A DNA stretch of 64,000 nucleotides from Microbacterium sp. MF43 (GCF_012847295.1 NZ_JABBDY010000003.1:248001-312000), one strand, 5' to 3'; counted from the stretch's first letter, positions 7,795-17,929 are shown. The notes: a model not told the origin generated them from the letters alone. Numbers and translations are program-made.

Positions 7795-7928
7795 CGCCGA
7801 CGCAGTGACGCCGGCCGCGGCAGACGTCGTGGCGCCGACCGCGACATCCGCGCTCGCGGATCGCTCAGCCGTCGGCCGGTAGGCTGGGAGGCTGACGTCG
7901 CCACCCGACAGGAGAACGCTCACACGAC

Positions 7929-9608
7929 ATGGCTGAATACATCTACTCGATGGTCCGCGCCCGCAAGGCGGTCGGAGACAAGCTCATCCTCGATGACGTC
8001 ACGATGGCGTTCCTCCCGGGGGCGAAGATCGGCATGGTGGGCCCCAACGGAGCGGGCAAGTCGACCATCCTCAAGATCATGGCGGGCCTCGACACCCCTT
8101 CGAACGGCGAGGCCAAGCTGACGCCGGGGTTCAGCGTCGGGATCCTCATGCAGGAGCCTGAGCTCGACGAGTCCAAGACGGTGCTCGAGAACATCCAGGA
8201 CGGCATCGCGATCAAGGCCAAGGTCGATCGCTTCAACGAGATCTCCGCGCTGATGTCGGATCCCGATGCGGACTTCGACGCGCTGCTGGCCGAGATGGGC
8301 ACCCTCCAGGAAGAGATCGACGCGGCCGATGCGTGGGACCTCGACTCCCAGCTCGAGCAGGCAATGGACGCTCTCCGAACGCCGCCCGGCGAGGCTTCCG
8401 TCTCCAACCTCTCCGGCGGTGAGAAGCGCCGCGTCGCTCTCACCAAGCTGCTTCTTCAGAAGCCCGACCTCCTTCTGCTCGACGAGCCCACCAACCACCT
8501 GGACGCCGAGAGCGTGCTGTGGCTCGAGCAGCACCTGCAGAAGTACCCCGGCGCCGTGATCGCGATCACGCACGACCGGTACTTCCTCGACAACGTCGCC
8601 GAGTGGATCGCCGAGGTCGACCGAGGCCGCCTCATCGGGTACGAGGGCAACTACTCGACCTATCTGGAGAAGAAGGGCGAGCGCCTCGCTATCCAGGGCA
8701 AGAAGGACGCCAAGCTCGCCAAGCGGCTGGCCGAAGAGCTCGAGTGGGTGCGCTCCAACGCCAAGGGCCGTCAGGCGAAGTCGAAGGCGCGCCTCGCCCG
8801 CTACGAGGAGATGGCCGCCGAGGCCGACCGCACGCGCAAGCTCGACTTCGAAGAGATCACGATCCCGCCGGGACCGCGTCTGGGCAGCATCGTGATCGAG
8901 GCGAAGAAGCTGCAGAAGGGCTTCGACGGGCGCTCGCTCATCGACGGCCTGAGCTTCAGCCTCCCGCCGAACGGCATCGTCGGCGTGATCGGACCGAACG
9001 GCGTGGGAAAGACCACGCTGTTCAAGACGATCGTCGGGCTCGAGCCGCTCGACGGCGGCGACCTCAAGATCGGTGAGACCGTCAAGATCAGCTACGTCGA
9101 CCAGTCGCGCTCGAACATCGACCCCAACAAGACGCTGTGGGAGGTCGTGTCGGACGGGCTCGACATCATCACGGTCGGCAAGACCGAGATCCCGTCGCGG
9201 GCCTACGTGTCGAAGTTCGGGTTCAAGGGTCCCGACCAGCAGAAGAAGGCCGGCGTCCTGTCGGGTGGTGAGCGGAACCGTCTCAATCTCGCGCTGACCC
9301 TCAAGGAGGGCGGCAACCTGCTCCTCCTCGACGAGCCGACGAACGACCTCGACGTCGAGACTCTCCAGTCGCTCGAGAACGCGCTGCTCGAGTTCCCCGG
9401 CTGCGCCGTGGTCATCACTCACGATCGGTGGTTCCTCGACCGCATCGCGACGCACATCCTCGCGTACGAGGGCACGGATGAGGACCCCGACAAGTGGTAC
9501 TGGTTCGAGGGGAACTTCGAGGCGTACGAGGAGAACAAGATCGAGCGCCTCGGTCCGGAGGCGGCCAAGCCCCACCGCTCGGCCTACCGCAAGCTCACGC
9601 GTGACTGA
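7929..9608 (+). CDS. ettA: energy-dependent translational throttle protein EttA (ABC-F ATPase)
   Basis: EttA is a soluble ABC-F protein that binds the ribosomal E site and gates entry into elongation according to ATP/ADP. The 559-aa sequence has two ATPase domains: Walker A GPNGAGKST at 38-46 and GPNGVGKTT near 355; signatures LSGGEKRRVAL near 161 and LSGGERNRLNL near 443; Walker B segments LLLLDEPTNHLD and LLLLDEPTNDLD. A charged linker with the P-site tRNA-interaction motif (EELEWVRSNAKGRQAKSKARL) lies between. Length and N-terminus (MAEYIYSMVRARKAVGDK) are those of EttA itself. The next gene overlaps by 8 nt. Confidence 0.95.
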   Translation: MAEYIYSMVRARKAVGDKLILDDVTMAFLPGAKIGMVGPNGAGKSTILKIMAGLDTPSNGEAKLTPGFSVGILMQEPELDESKTVLENIQDGIAIKAKVDRFNEISALMSDPDADFDALLAEMGTLQEEIDAADAWDLDSQLEQAMDALRTPPGEASVSNLSGGEKRRVALTKLLLQKPDLLLLDEPTNHLDAESVLWLEQHLQKYPGAVIAITHDRYFLDNVAEWIAEVDRGRLIGYEGNYSTYLEKKGERLAIQGKKDAKLAKRLAEELEWVRSNAKGRQAKSKARLARYEEMAAEADRTRKLDFEEITIPPGPRLGSIVIEAKKLQKGFDGRSLIDGLSFSLPPNGIVGVIGPNGVGKTTLFKTIVGLEPLDGGDLKIGETVKISYVDQSRSNIDPNKTLWEVVSDGLDIITVGKTEIPSRAYVSKFGFKGPDQQKKAGVLSGGERNRLNLALTLKEGGNLLLLDEPTNDLDVETLQSLENALLEFPGCAVVITHDRWFLDRIATHILAYEGTDEDPDKWYWFEGNFEAYEENKIERLGPEAAKPHRSAYRKLTRD

Positions 9609-10119
9609 CGCCGCGGAGGCAGGCGCCGCCGGAGGGCGGCGCCTGCACATCCCCATCCACCTGCGCTGGGGCGATCTCGACGCCTTCAACCACGTCAACA
9701 ACACGTCCATGCTCAAGCTGCTGGAAGAGGCGCGCGTCCGCGCGTTCTGGCTCCCCGAGCCCGGCGAGACCGCGCCAGACACGGCAGTGCTCGAGTCGAG
9801 CATCCTCAGCGGCGTGCTCACGCTCATCGCGCGACAGGAGATCGAGTACCTGGCACCCGTTCCCTATCAGCGGGATCCGCTCGACGTGCAGATGTGGTTC
9901 GGGAAGCTCGGCGGCTCCAGCATCGAGGTCTGCTACGAAGTGCGCAGCCCGATCGAGACGGCATCCGACACGCGGCCGCAGACGGTGTATGCGCGCGCGA
10001 CCACGGTGGTGGTGAAAGTGGATGCCGCGACCGGGCGCCCGCTGAGGCTGTCGGCCGCCGAGCGGGAGGCGTGGACCCCGTACGTGGGAGCCCCGATCGC
10101 GTACGCACACCGAGCCTGA
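9601..10119 (+). CDS. acyl-CoA thioesterase, 4HBT hotdog family
   Basis: The 172-aa protein carries the 4-hydroxybenzoyl-CoA-thioesterase-type block RWGDLDAFNHVNNTSMLKLLEEARVRAF, with the active-site Asp in the D-x-x-x-H-V-N-N context, and a second hotdog strand region (IEYLAPVPYQRDPLDVQMWFGKLGGSS). It should hydrolyse acyl-CoA thioesters; chain length is unknown. The GTG at 9601 overlaps the last 8 nt of ettA (GTGACTGA), so translation is probably coupled. It converges with tesB on the other strand. Confidence 0.87.
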   Translation: MTDAAEAGAAGGRRLHIPIHLRWGDLDAFNHVNNTSMLKLLEEARVRAFWLPEPGETAPDTAVLESSILSGVLTLIARQEIEYLAPVPYQRDPLDVQMWFGKLGGSSIEVCYEVRSPIETASDTRPQTVYARATTVVVKVDAATGRPLRLSAAEREAWTPYVGAPIAYAHRA

Positions 10120-10163
10120 AGCGCATCGCGCATGAGCGTGGGCCGCGCGTGAGCGTGGCCTGC

Positions 10164-11063
10164 TCAGACGGCCTCCGGCTCCGGGACGCGCACCATGATC
10201 TCCTGTGCGACGCTCGCCAGCAGCGTGCCGTCCTGCGCGTACACGCGACCGGTCGCGAGGCCGCGGCCGCCCCGGGCGCTCGGAGACTCCTGCACATAGA
10301 GCACCCACTCGTCCACCCGCCCGAAGCGGTGCCACCACATCGCGTGATCGAGGCTCGCCACCTTCAGACCGCGGGTCGCCCACGGAATCCCGTGCGCCCG
10401 GAGGATCGACTCCTGGATGGTGAGATCGCTCAGGTACGCCAGTGCCGCACGGTGAAGATCGGGGGAGTCGGGGATGGCTCGTCGCACCTTCATCCATACC
10501 GCCTGGCTGGGTTCACGCTCACCCTCGACGGAGAGATAGATCGGCGAGGGCACGTGTCGGAGATCCACCGGCCGGTCGGTGAAGAGCCGCTTGGACATGG
10601 GGTGGAGCCCGTGAAGGTGCGCTTCGATGTCGGGCAGGTCCTCCGGCCCGGGCAGGCCATCGGGCATCGGCGCATGGTGCTCGATCCCCGGGTCCTCGTC
10701 TTGAAAGGAGGCGATCATCGAGAAGATGGGGACGCCCTCCTGGAAGGCCTGCGTCCTGCGTGTCGAGAAGGACCGGCCGTCGTGGATCCGATCGACCGCG
10801 AACGTGATGCCTTTCGCGGAGTCGCCCGGTCGAAGGAAGTATCCGTGCATGGAGTGGATGTTGCGACCATCGGGGATCGTGCGGGCGGCGGCGACCATCG
10901 ACTGGGCGAGCACCTGCCCGCCGTAGACGCGACCGAGCGGCATCGACTGCGAGACGCCGGTGAAGATGTCCTCTGTCGTCCTGGCGTCGGATCCGGCGAG
11001 ATCGAGCACCGACAGCATCGACGCCACCGGATCGGGGTCGGGCTCCCACTCCGCGTGCTCCAC
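10164..11063 (-). CDS. tesB: acyl-CoA thioesterase II
   Basis: TesB has a double hotdog fold that hydrolyses medium- and long-chain acyl-CoAs. The 299-aa protein shows the family landmarks: FTGVSQSMPLGRVYGGQVLAQ, HSMHGYFLRPGD, GRSFSTRRTQAFQEG, and in the second half SLDHAMWWHRFGRVDEWVLY and GRGLATGRVY. The catalytic Asp is in SLDHAMWWH. The GTG at 11063 is chosen because a strong SD (GGAAGGAG) precedes it; a longer frame from 11090 would start before that site. It is divergent from the next gene. Confidence 0.93.
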   Translation of the reverse strand: MEHAEWEPDPDPVASMLSVLDLAGSDARTTEDIFTGVSQSMPLGRVYGGQVLAQSMVAAARTIPDGRNIHSMHGYFLRPGDSAKGITFAVDRIHDGRSFSTRRTQAFQEGVPIFSMIASFQDEDPGIEHHAPMPDGLPGPEDLPDIEAHLHGLHPMSKRLFTDRPVDLRHVPSPIYLSVEGEREPSQAVWMKVRRAIPDSPDLHRAALAYLSDLTIQESILRAHGIPWATRGLKVASLDHAMWWHRFGRVDEWVLYVQESPSARGGRGLATGRVYAQDGTLLASVAQEIMVRVPEPEAV

Positions 11064-11119
11064 GGATCTCCTTCCGGGGCGGTCTGCCACCCATCGCTCG
11101 CTTGGTAGCTTAGGGGGCG

Positions 11120-11791
11120 ATGTCTCCCCGCCTTCTCCTCGCCGACCCCGAGTCCGCCGCCGATGCCCTGACCTTCGCCGGCCGGGCCGATCGGTTCACC
11201 GACGAGGCGGTGCGCCTCCAGGCGACGGGCGGCATCCTCGTCATGACCGCCGCCGCGCTGGCCCCCCGGGGGATCGGCGACGCCACACCGACCGTCCTCG
11301 CGATGCGGACGCTCGCGGCAGACCCCGAGCTGATGTGCGATCTCGTGGTCGAGGCATCCGCCCTCTCTGCCGCACCGGACGACGCGACGGCGGTGCAGCT
11401 TCCCGACACCGCACTCTCACCCGCGTGGGCGGGTGTCGCGCCGCCTCGCTCCGGGTGGAGTGAGCGACCGGGCATCGACGCGTCGGTGCTCGCGGCGAAG
11501 GCGCAGGGCGGGATCGCACGCGTGGCAGACGCGGTGCCCACCGACGCCGGGGAAGAGGTGGTGCGGGCGATCCGCGCGTCGGTCTGGGGAGCGCCCGACG
11601 ACGAGCTCGGCGGCCTCCCGCTGGGGGTCGCCTTCGCCGCCGTGAGCATGGGATTCATCAGCGGATCCGAGACCGCCCGCGTCTACGCGAGCGGCCCGTG
11701 GACGCGCGTGTCGCTGCAGCGCGGTCATGTCGTGGTCCGCGGCCCGGTCGCGATCGGGCTCACGCCCGTGCGACGGACGGGCGCGAGCTGA
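11120..11791 (+). CDS. conserved actinobacterial protein of unknown function
   Basis: A 223-aa soluble protein, Ala-rich and weakly acidic. N-terminal residues 1-70 look like a compact helical domain (ADALTFAGRADRFTDEAVRL, GGILVMTAAALAPRGIGD). The C-terminus has a beta-rich end (ETARVYASGPWTRVSLQRGHVVVRG). It resembles proteins in Actinomycetales annotated only as hypothetical. There is no signal peptide, transmembrane helix or catalytic motif. Upstream it is divergent from tesB; downstream it converges with the flavoprotein gene. Function not assignable from sequence. Confidence 0.7.
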   Translation: MSPRLLLADPESAADALTFAGRADRFTDEAVRLQATGGILVMTAAALAPRGIGDATPTVLAMRTLAADPELMCDLVVEASALSAAPDDATAVQLPDTALSPAWAGVAPPRSGWSERPGIDASVLAAKAQGGIARVADAVPTDAGEEVVRAIRASVWGAPDDELGGLPLGVAFAAVSMGFISGSETARVYASGPWTRVSLQRGHVVVRGPVAIGLTPVRRTGAS

Positions 11792-11813
11792 GCCGCAACA
11801 GGCGCCCGGGGTC

Positions 11814-13484
11814 CTAGACAGCCGCGGCCGCCGCGCGCCCCGCGACGCGACCGGAGAAGAGGCATCCGCCCACGAACGTCCCCTCGAGGGCGCGATACCC
11901 GTGCACGCCGCCGCCGCCGAAGCCGCTCGCCTCGCCCGCGGCGTAGAGGCCCGGAATCGGCTGACCGCCGACGCCGAGCGCGCGTCCGGAGAGGTCGGTT
12001 TCGATGCCGCCGAGGGACTTGCGGGTGAGCACGTGGAGCTTCACCGCGATGAGCGGACCGGACGTGGGGTCGAGGATGCGATGCGGGGTCGCGGTGCGGA
12101 TGAGCCTGTCGCCCCGATACGACCGCGCCGAACGCAGCATCGCGATCTGCGCGTCCTTGGTGAACTCGTTGTCGATCTCACGATCGCGTGCCTCTACTTC
12201 GAACCGCACCCGGTCGCCGTCGAGCAGCTCCCCGCCGGGGAGCGCCTTCATGCCGGCGATGAGCTCGTCGAGCGAGTCGCGCACGACGAAATCCGCCCCC
12301 TTGTCCATGAACGCCTGCACGGGACCTGCGGCGCCCTTGCCGAGCCGGGACTTCGCGAGGAGGCGCACGTCCTTTCCCGTGAGGTCGGGGTTCTGCTCGC
12401 TCCCGGAGAGCGTGAACTCCTTCTCGACGATCTGCTGCGAGAGCACGAACCAGGAGTGGTCGTGGCCTGTGGCGCGCAGGTGCGCGAGCGTGCCGAGAGT
12501 GTCGAAGCCGGGGAAGAGGGGCACCGGCAGGCGCTGGCCTGTCGCGTCGAGCCACAGCGAAGACGGGCCGGGCAGGATGCGTATGCCGTGGTCGGGCCAG
12601 ACCGGATCCCAGTTCTGGATGCCCTCGACGTAATGCCACATGCGGTCGCCATTGATGAGCCTGGCGCCGGCGGTCTCCGACACGGCCTGCATCGAGCCGT
12701 CGACGTAGGCCGGTACGCCGGTGACCATGGTCGCAGGCGCGCTGCCGAGCCGCTCCGGCCACCAGCGGCGGACGAGCTCGTGGTTCCCGCCGATGCCGCC
12801 CGACGCGACGATCGTCGCGCCCGCAGCGATCGAGAACGACCCCACCGTCTCGCGAGAGGACGCCACGCCGCGCGCGGCCCCCGACGGCGCGAGGATGTCG
12901 CCCTGTGCGCCCGTCACGGCGCCGTCGACGAGCGTGAGAGCCGTCACGCGGTGGCGGGGGAGGATCGTGACGCGCCCCTGCGCCTCGCCCGACTCGACGG
13001 CGGCTTGGAAGGGGGCGACGAGACCCGGGCCGGTGCCCCACGTGATGTGGAAGCGCGGGACGGAGTTGCCCGGACCGGTTGCGGTGTACCCGCCGCGCTC
13101 CGCCCAGCCGACGATGGGGAAGAAGCCGACGCCCTTCTCGCGAAGCCAGGCGCGCTTCTCATGATGGGCGAACTGCAGATAGGCCTCGGCCCACTGCTTC
13201 GGCCAGGTATCCTCGTCACGATCGAACCCGGCTGTGCCGAACCAGTCCTGCCGTGCCAGCTCCAGGGAGTCCTTGATGCCCAGGCGGCGCTGCTCGGGGG
13301 AGTCGATGAAGAACAGACCGCCGAAGGACCACCACGCCTGGCCGCCGAGGTTGGAGCGCGGCTCCTGATCGACGATCACGACCCGCTTGCCGGCTGCGAT
13401 CGCCTCGCTCGCGGCCACCAGGCCGGCCAGGCCCCAGCCGATCACGAGGACGTCCGCGGTGTGCGATGCGGCGGATGCGGTCAT
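11814..13484 (-). CDS. FAD-binding dehydrogenase, KstD/fumarate-reductase flavoprotein superfamily
   Basis: The 556-aa protein has an N-terminal Rossmann FAD motif (DVLVIGWGLAGLVAASEAIAAGKRVVIVDQEP, GxGxxG at about 15-20) and the C-terminal FAD-closing block (IPGLYAAGEASGFGGGGVHGYRALEG, GGCLFSGRVAGRAA). The middle contains the substrate-cap region. It belongs to the actinobacterial FAD-binding dehydrogenase group related to 3-ketosteroid delta-1-dehydrogenase, but the active-site residues of KstD were not verified and the substrate is unknown. No steroid-catabolism genes surround it. No signal peptide is seen, so it is probably cytoplasmic. Confidence 0.82.
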   Translation of the reverse strand: MTASAASHTADVLVIGWGLAGLVAASEAIAAGKRVVIVDQEPRSNLGGQAWWSFGGLFFIDSPEQRRLGIKDSLELARQDWFGTAGFDRDEDTWPKQWAEAYLQFAHHEKRAWLREKGVGFFPIVGWAERGGYTATGPGNSVPRFHITWGTGPGLVAPFQAAVESGEAQGRVTILPRHRVTALTLVDGAVTGAQGDILAPSGAARGVASSRETVGSFSIAAGATIVASGGIGGNHELVRRWWPERLGSAPATMVTGVPAYVDGSMQAVSETAGARLINGDRMWHYVEGIQNWDPVWPDHGIRILPGPSSLWLDATGQRLPVPLFPGFDTLGTLAHLRATGHDHSWFVLSQQIVEKEFTLSGSEQNPDLTGKDVRLLAKSRLGKGAAGPVQAFMDKGADFVVRDSLDELIAGMKALPGGELLDGDRVRFEVEARDREIDNEFTKDAQIAMLRSARSYRGDRLIRTATPHRILDPTSGPLIAVKLHVLTRKSLGGIETDLSGRALGVGGQPIPGLYAAGEASGFGGGGVHGYRALEGTFVGGCLFSGRVAGRAAAAAV

Positions 13485-13541
13485 GTCGACTCCTTCGTCG
13501 GGGTTGGCGGGGTGCGGCGCCTCGTCACGGCGCGGCCGGGT

Positions 13542-14042
13542 TCAGTCGCTGTCGTCGCTTCGAGCCGGGGGAGCCGGAGACACCGGCGGAGAGGACGGCG
13601 TGGCGGTGACGGGCAGTGACGTCGCGGACCGGGATCCGGCCGCCGGGCCGATGCCGGTGGGTTCGAACGTGTTCACCATCGCGTGCGCGGCGCGCTGCAG
13701 GTAGTCCCACAGGGTCGCCTCGTGCAGCGGCGAGAGCCCGAGCTCGTCGACCGCGACCCGCATGTGCGCGAGCCAGCGGTCCCGGGCGTCGGGGTTGACG
13801 TGGAACGGTGCGTGGCGCATCCGCAGTCGCGGGTGCCCCCGCTGTTCGCTGTACGTCGTCGGTCCGCCCCAGTACTGCTCGAGGAACCCTGTCAGCCGTT
13901 CCTTGGCCGGGCCGAGGTCGTCTTCGGGATACATCGGGCGCAGCACGTCGTCGTCCGCCACCCCGCGGTAGAACGCGTCGACGAGGCGCACGAATGTCTC
14001 GTGGCCGCCGATCTCGTCGTAGAAGCTCAGTGCGTCTGTCAT
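13542..14042 (-). CDS. glbO: group II truncated haemoglobin (trHbO-like)
   Basis: Group II truncated globins bind O2 and other diatomic ligands and are linked to oxygen delivery or peroxide/NO handling. The 166-aa protein starts [22 protein letters not shown] and contains the diagnostic [24 protein letters not shown], where the His in RMRHAPF is the proximal haem ligand and the Trp-Gly block is typical of trHbO. Residues after about 130 form a Pro/Ser/Ala-rich tail longer than usual. The ATG at 14042 overlaps the mscS stop (ATGA). Confidence 0.9.
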   Translation of the reverse strand: MTDALSFYDEIGGHETFVRLVDAFYRGVADDDVLRPMYPEDDLGPAKERLTGFLEQYWGGPTTYSEQRGHPRLRMRHAPFHVNPDARDRWLAHMRVAVDELGLSPLHEATLWDYLQRAAHAMVNTFEPTGIGPAAGSRSATSLPVTATPSSPPVSPAPPARSDDSD

Positions 14043-15154
14043 GGCGTGCTCTTCGTGTCGTCCCCGCCGGCGGTCGGCGGGGTCTTCGGCGTGCGCTTGG
14101 GCTTCCAGACCGGGCGGGAGGCCGCGGCCGGCGGGGTGACCGCGGTGGGCTTCGTCTTCGGTGGGTTGGCGCCGCGCACGCGCTGGGCGCCCTCGATCCC
14201 GGTCGGCATGATCGTGTTGAGGGCCGGAAGGGTGATGGATGCCTCGTCGAGCGCCTTCTTGACACGCATCCGCAGCTCGCGGGCGACGTCGTCTTTGGCG
14301 TTCGCACGGGTCTTCATGACGAGGCGGATCACGAGAGCATCGCCGGAGATCGACTCGAGGCCCCACACCTCGGGCTGCTCCAGGATCCGGGTCCTCCACT
14401 TGGCGTCCTTCGCGAGGCCCTTGGCGGTCTCGAGCAGAAGCTTCTCCACCTCGTCGATGTCGGCATCGACCGGGATCGACAGATCGAGGATCACGCGGGA
14501 CCACCCCTGCGAGAGGTTGCCGATGCGCGTGATCTCGCCGTTGCGGACGTACCAGAGGGTGCCGTTCACGTCGCGGACGTGGGTGACCCGCACGCTGACG
14601 TACTCGACGATGCCGGAGGCGAGACCGAGGTCGACGACGTCGCCGATCCCGACCTGGTCCTCGGCGACGATGAAGATGCCGTTGAGGACGTCCTTGACGA
14701 TGTTCTGCGCCCCGAAGCCGAGCCCCGCGCCGACAGCGGCCGTGAGAAGCGTGAGGGACCCCAGAGCGGTGGGCGCGAGGACGTTGATGATGAGCAGCAG
14801 CGCGATGATGACGATCGTCACGTTGACGATGTTCGACAGGATCGAACCGAGCGTGCGGGTGCGCTGCACGAGCCGGACCGACGCGAGAGGCGACCGGTCG
14901 AGCGCCTGGGTGTCGTCGACGTTCGCCTTGTTCTTCGCACCCGAGACGATGCGGTTGACGACCCGTCGGATCACCAGGCGCAGGATCCACACGGCGAGGA
15001 TCGCGCCGATGACGATGCATCCCACCGTCACGATGTTCCAGCCGAACGCGACGAAGAACGCGCCCACTCTCTCCCAGAACTCGGCGGACGTGATGCTCAC
15101 ATCGGTCGGACCGGACGTCGGGGCGGGCGCGCTGGCGAGGGTTGCTTCCATCAT
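14039..15154 (-). CDS. mechanosensitive ion channel, MscS family
   Basis: The 371-aa protein is a small-conductance mechanosensitive channel for osmotic-shock release. Three hydrophobic segments (about 40-65, 105-128 and 130-150) precede the pore-lining helix [27 protein letters not shown] and the conserved beta-domain entry [12 protein letters not shown] cytoplasmic domain follows (through about 320), then a Pro/Lys/Thr-rich disordered tail. The ATG at 15154 is preferred (AGGA 8 nt upstream); GTG 15160 is an alternative. The gene is coupled by ATGA to the downstream truncated globin, a link with no obvious functional reason. Confidence 0.92.
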   Translation of the reverse strand: MMEATLASAPAPTSGPTDVSITSAEFWERVGAFFVAFGWNIVTVGCIVIGAILAVWILRLVIRRVVNRIVSGAKNKANVDDTQALDRSPLASVRLVQRTRTLGSILSNIVNVTIVIIALLLIINVLAPTALGSLTLLTAAVGAGLGFGAQNIVKDVLNGIFIVAEDQVGIGDVVDLGLASGIVEYVSVRVTHVRDVNGTLWYVRNGEITRIGNLSQGWSRVILDLSIPVDADIDEVEKLLLETAKGLAKDAKWRTRILEQPEVWGLESISGDALVIRLVMKTRANAKDDVARELRMRVKKALDEASITLPALNTIMPTGIEGAQRVRGANPPKTKPTAVTPPAAASRPVWKPKRTPKTPPTAGGDDTKSTP

Positions 15155-15321
15155 CGCCACGATCCTAACGAGGGATGCCTCGGCGACCGCTGAGCGCCGG
15201 GCCGAGGTCGCCGTCTGGTGCGCAGCGCATCAGGGGCACCGCTCGCCGCTCGCCCCGACACCGCGGCCTCGCGCACGCCGTGGTTCTGCGCCGTGCTGCG
15301 GACGCGGTCCGGGACCACGGT

Positions 15322-15356
15322 GACACCCCTCCCCGCAGTGCGTCGGGAGGGGTGTC
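15322..15356 (-). terminator. hairpin terminator after pepN
   Basis: Perfect 12-bp arms GACACCCCTCCC / GGGAGGGGTGTC (15322-15333 and 15345-15356) enclose an 11-nt loop, 27 bp downstream of the pepN stop on the minus strand. No long T-tract follows, as is common in high-GC actinobacteria. Confidence 0.75.
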
Positions 15357-15382
15357 GCCGCTGTGTCCTCGTGGTTCCGGTG

Positions 15383-17929
15383 CTACTGAGCGTCGCGCTC
15401 CTGCACCGACAGCGCGCGCTCGACGCCGGCGAGGTTCTCGGCGACGAGGCGGCGCAGGGCCGGGGCGGCATCGGCATTGGCCTCGAGCCAGGCGCGCGTC
15501 GCATCGCGCAGCTCGGGGTTCGCGAGCGGAGCCGGGTACAGGCCGAAGATCAGGTACTCGGCGATCTTGTAGCTCCGCGTCTCCCAGATGGGCAGCAGGG
15601 ACGCGAAGTACGGCTCGACATACGCACCGAGGAGGGCGCGACCTGCCGGGTTCACGAAGCCGAGCGCCGCAGAGCGCACGATCGTGTTGGGCAGGTCGTC
15701 GCTGTCGACGAGCGATGACCACGCGGCGGCCTTGGCCTCGGCGGACGGCAGTGCGGCCTTCGCCTGCGCCGCGAACTCGCCGCCCTTGGCGGTGTTGTCG
15801 GCGGCCAGCGCCGCGTCGATGTCCGCCACGGTCACCCTGCCGCCGGCCGCGAGAGCCACGAGCAGCTGCCACGAGAGGTCGGTGTCGATCTCGAGTCCGG
15901 GGAAGGCGACCTCGCCGTCGCGCACCTGGCGCACCTTCTCCCACTGCGCGCTCGTTGATGCGGCGCTCGCGAAGGCGGTGACGAACTGCAGCTGGCTGTC
16001 GCTTCCCGCCTCGGCTGCCTGCGCGAGCTCCCACAGGGCGTCGGCGACCTTCTGGCGGGTCGCATCGCGCTTCTCGGGCGCGACGTAGGCGTTCGCGGCA
16101 AGCTGCAGCTGGGCCAGGGTGGTGCGGACCGTCGTCGACTCCGTCTCGGAGCCGATGTTGCGCAGGACGAGGTCGACGTAGTCGGACGCGGATGCCTCGG
16201 CGTCGCGCGTCTGGTCCCATGCCGCGCCCCAGACCAGCGAACGCGCGAGCGGGTCGCTGATCTTGCCGAGGTGATCGATCGCCGTCTGGAGCGAGCGCTC
16301 GTCGAGGCGGATCTTCGCATACGCGAGGTCCTCGTCGTTGAGGAGCACGAGATCGGGGCGCTTGTGGCCCTTCAGCTCGGGCACCTCGGTGAGGTCGCCG
16401 TCCACGTCGAGCTCGACGTGGTGCACGCGCACGAGGCTGTCGCCGTCGAGCGAGTAGAAGCCGACTCCGAGCCGGTGGGGGCGGATCGTCGGGTAGTCGG
16501 CGGGCGCCGTCTGGACGATTGCGAATCGGGTGATCGTTCCGTCGACGTCGGTTGCGATCTCGGGGGAGAGCGTGTTCACGCCGGCGGTCTCGAGCCACTT
16601 CATCGACCACGTCGAGAGCTCGCGGCCGCTCGTCGTCTCGAGTTCGGACAGGAGGTCGCTCAGCTCGGTGTTCGACCACTCGTGCTTCTTGAAGTACGCG
16701 GCGACGCCCGCGAAGAACTGCTCGATGCCCACCCAGGCCGCGAGCTGCTTGAGCACCGACCCGCCCTTGGCGTAGGTGATGCCGTCGAAGTTGACCTGCA
16801 CGTCCTCGAGGTCGTTGATCTGCGCGACGACGGGGTGCGTAGAGGGCAGCTGGTCCTGGCGGTACGCCCAGGTCTTCTCCATGGCGTTGAACGTGGTCCA
16901 CGCCTCGGTCCACTCCGTGGCCTCGGCGGTGGCGATGGTCGACGCCCACTCGGCGAACGACTCGTTGAGCCACAGATCGTTCCACCACTTCATCGTGACG
17001 AGGTCGCCGAACCACATGTGGGCGAGTTCGTGGAGGATCGTGACGACGCGGCGCTCCTTGACGGCGTCGGTGACCTTGGAGCGGAACACGTAGGTCTCGG
17101 TGAACGTGACCGCGCCCGCGTTCTCCATGGCGCCCGCGTTGAACTCCGGGACGAAGAGCTGGTCGTACTTCTCGAAGGGGTACGCGTAGTCGAACTTGTC
17201 CTCGAAGTAGGCGAAGCCCTGACGGGTCTTCTCGAAGATGTAGTCGGCGTCGAGGTGCTGCCAGAGGCTCTTGCGGCCGTAGACGCCGAGCGGGACGACC
17301 TTGCCCGAGGCGCTGGTGAGCTCGGAGAACGTCCCCTCGTACGGGCCCGCGATGAGCGCCGTGATGTACGACGAGATGCGCGGCGTCGGCGCGAACGTCC
17401 ACGTCGCGGTGCCGTCGCCGTGCTTCTTCGGCTCGGGCGTGGGGGAGTTGGAGACGACCTTCCACGGCTCGGGCGCGGTCACCGTGAACTGGAACGTCGC
17501 CTTGAGGTCGGGCTGCTCGAAGACCGCGTACATGCGGCGGGAGTCGGGCACCTCGAACTGCGAGTAGAGGTAGACCTCGCCGTCGACGGGGTCGACGAAG
17601 CGGTGCAGGCCCTCGCCCGTGTTGGTGTACAGGCAGTCGGCGTCGACGACGAGCTCATTCTCGGCCGCGAGATCGGTGAGGGCGATGCGCGAGTCGCGGA
17701 ACGCGTCGGCCGGGTCGATCGATCGGCCGTTGAGGGTGATCTCGCGCACTTCCCTGGCGATGAGGTCGATGAAGGTGTCGGCGCCGGCGGTCGCGGCGAA
17801 GCGCACGACGGTGCGCGACGCGAAGACCTCGTCGCCCTTCGTCAGGTCGAGGTCCACCTCGTACGAGTGGGTGTCGACGATCGCGCGGCGCTCCTGCGCC
17901 TCGATGCGGGTGAGGTTCTCTCCAGGCAC
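15383..17929 (-). CDS. pepN: aminopeptidase N (M1 family)
   Basis: This is a zinc aminopeptidase that removes N-terminal residues from peptides in the cytoplasm. The 848-aa protein has the substrate-binding GAMEN motif near residue 266 and the catalytic HELAHMWFGDLVTMKWWNDLWLNESFAEW block near 300 (HExxH with the third zinc ligand Glu 18 residues on). The C-terminal half is the helical ERAP1-like domain. The N-terminus MPGENLTRIEAQERR has no signal peptide. Length and motif order match actinobacterial PepN. It is divergent from hemH. Confidence 0.95.
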   Translation of the reverse strand: MPGENLTRIEAQERRAIVDTHSYEVDLDLTKGDEVFASRTVVRFAATAGADTFIDLIAREVREITLNGRSIDPADAFRDSRIALTDLAAENELVVDADCLYTNTGEGLHRFVDPVDGEVYLYSQFEVPDSRRMYAVFEQPDLKATFQFTVTAPEPWKVVSNSPTPEPKKHGDGTATWTFAPTPRISSYITALIAGPYEGTFSELTSASGKVVPLGVYGRKSLWQHLDADYIFEKTRQGFAYFEDKFDYAYPFEKYDQLFVPEFNAGAMENAGAVTFTETYVFRSKVTDAVKERRVVTILHELAHMWFGDLVTMKWWNDLWLNESFAEWASTIATAEATEWTEAWTTFNAMEKTWAYRQDQLPSTHPVVAQINDLEDVQVNFDGITYAKGGSVLKQLAAWVGIEQFFAGVAAYFKKHEWSNTELSDLLSELETTSGRELSTWSMKWLETAGVNTLSPEIATDVDGTITRFAIVQTAPADYPTIRPHRLGVGFYSLDGDSLVRVHHVELDVDGDLTEVPELKGHKRPDLVLLNDEDLAYAKIRLDERSLQTAIDHLGKISDPLARSLVWGAAWDQTRDAEASASDYVDLVLRNIGSETESTTVRTTLAQLQLAANAYVAPEKRDATRQKVADALWELAQAAEAGSDSQLQFVTAFASAASTSAQWEKVRQVRDGEVAFPGLEIDTDLSWQLLVALAAGGRVTVADIDAALAADNTAKGGEFAAQAKAALPSAEAKAAAWSSLVDSDDLPNTIVRSAALGFVNPAGRALLGAYVEPYFASLLPIWETRSYKIAEYLIFGLYPAPLANPELRDATRAWLEANADAAPALRRLVAENLAGVERALSVQERDAQ

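Noticed and set aside
7920-9827. Long minus-strand frame opposite ettA
   Set aside because: Antisense shadow; Leu/Val/Arg-rich translation with no motif, while the plus strand encodes complete EttA.
15161-15321. Possible short gene between mscS and the pepN terminator
   Set aside because: Open frames here are continuations of pepN or mscS shadows without a start or SD; no family resemblance.
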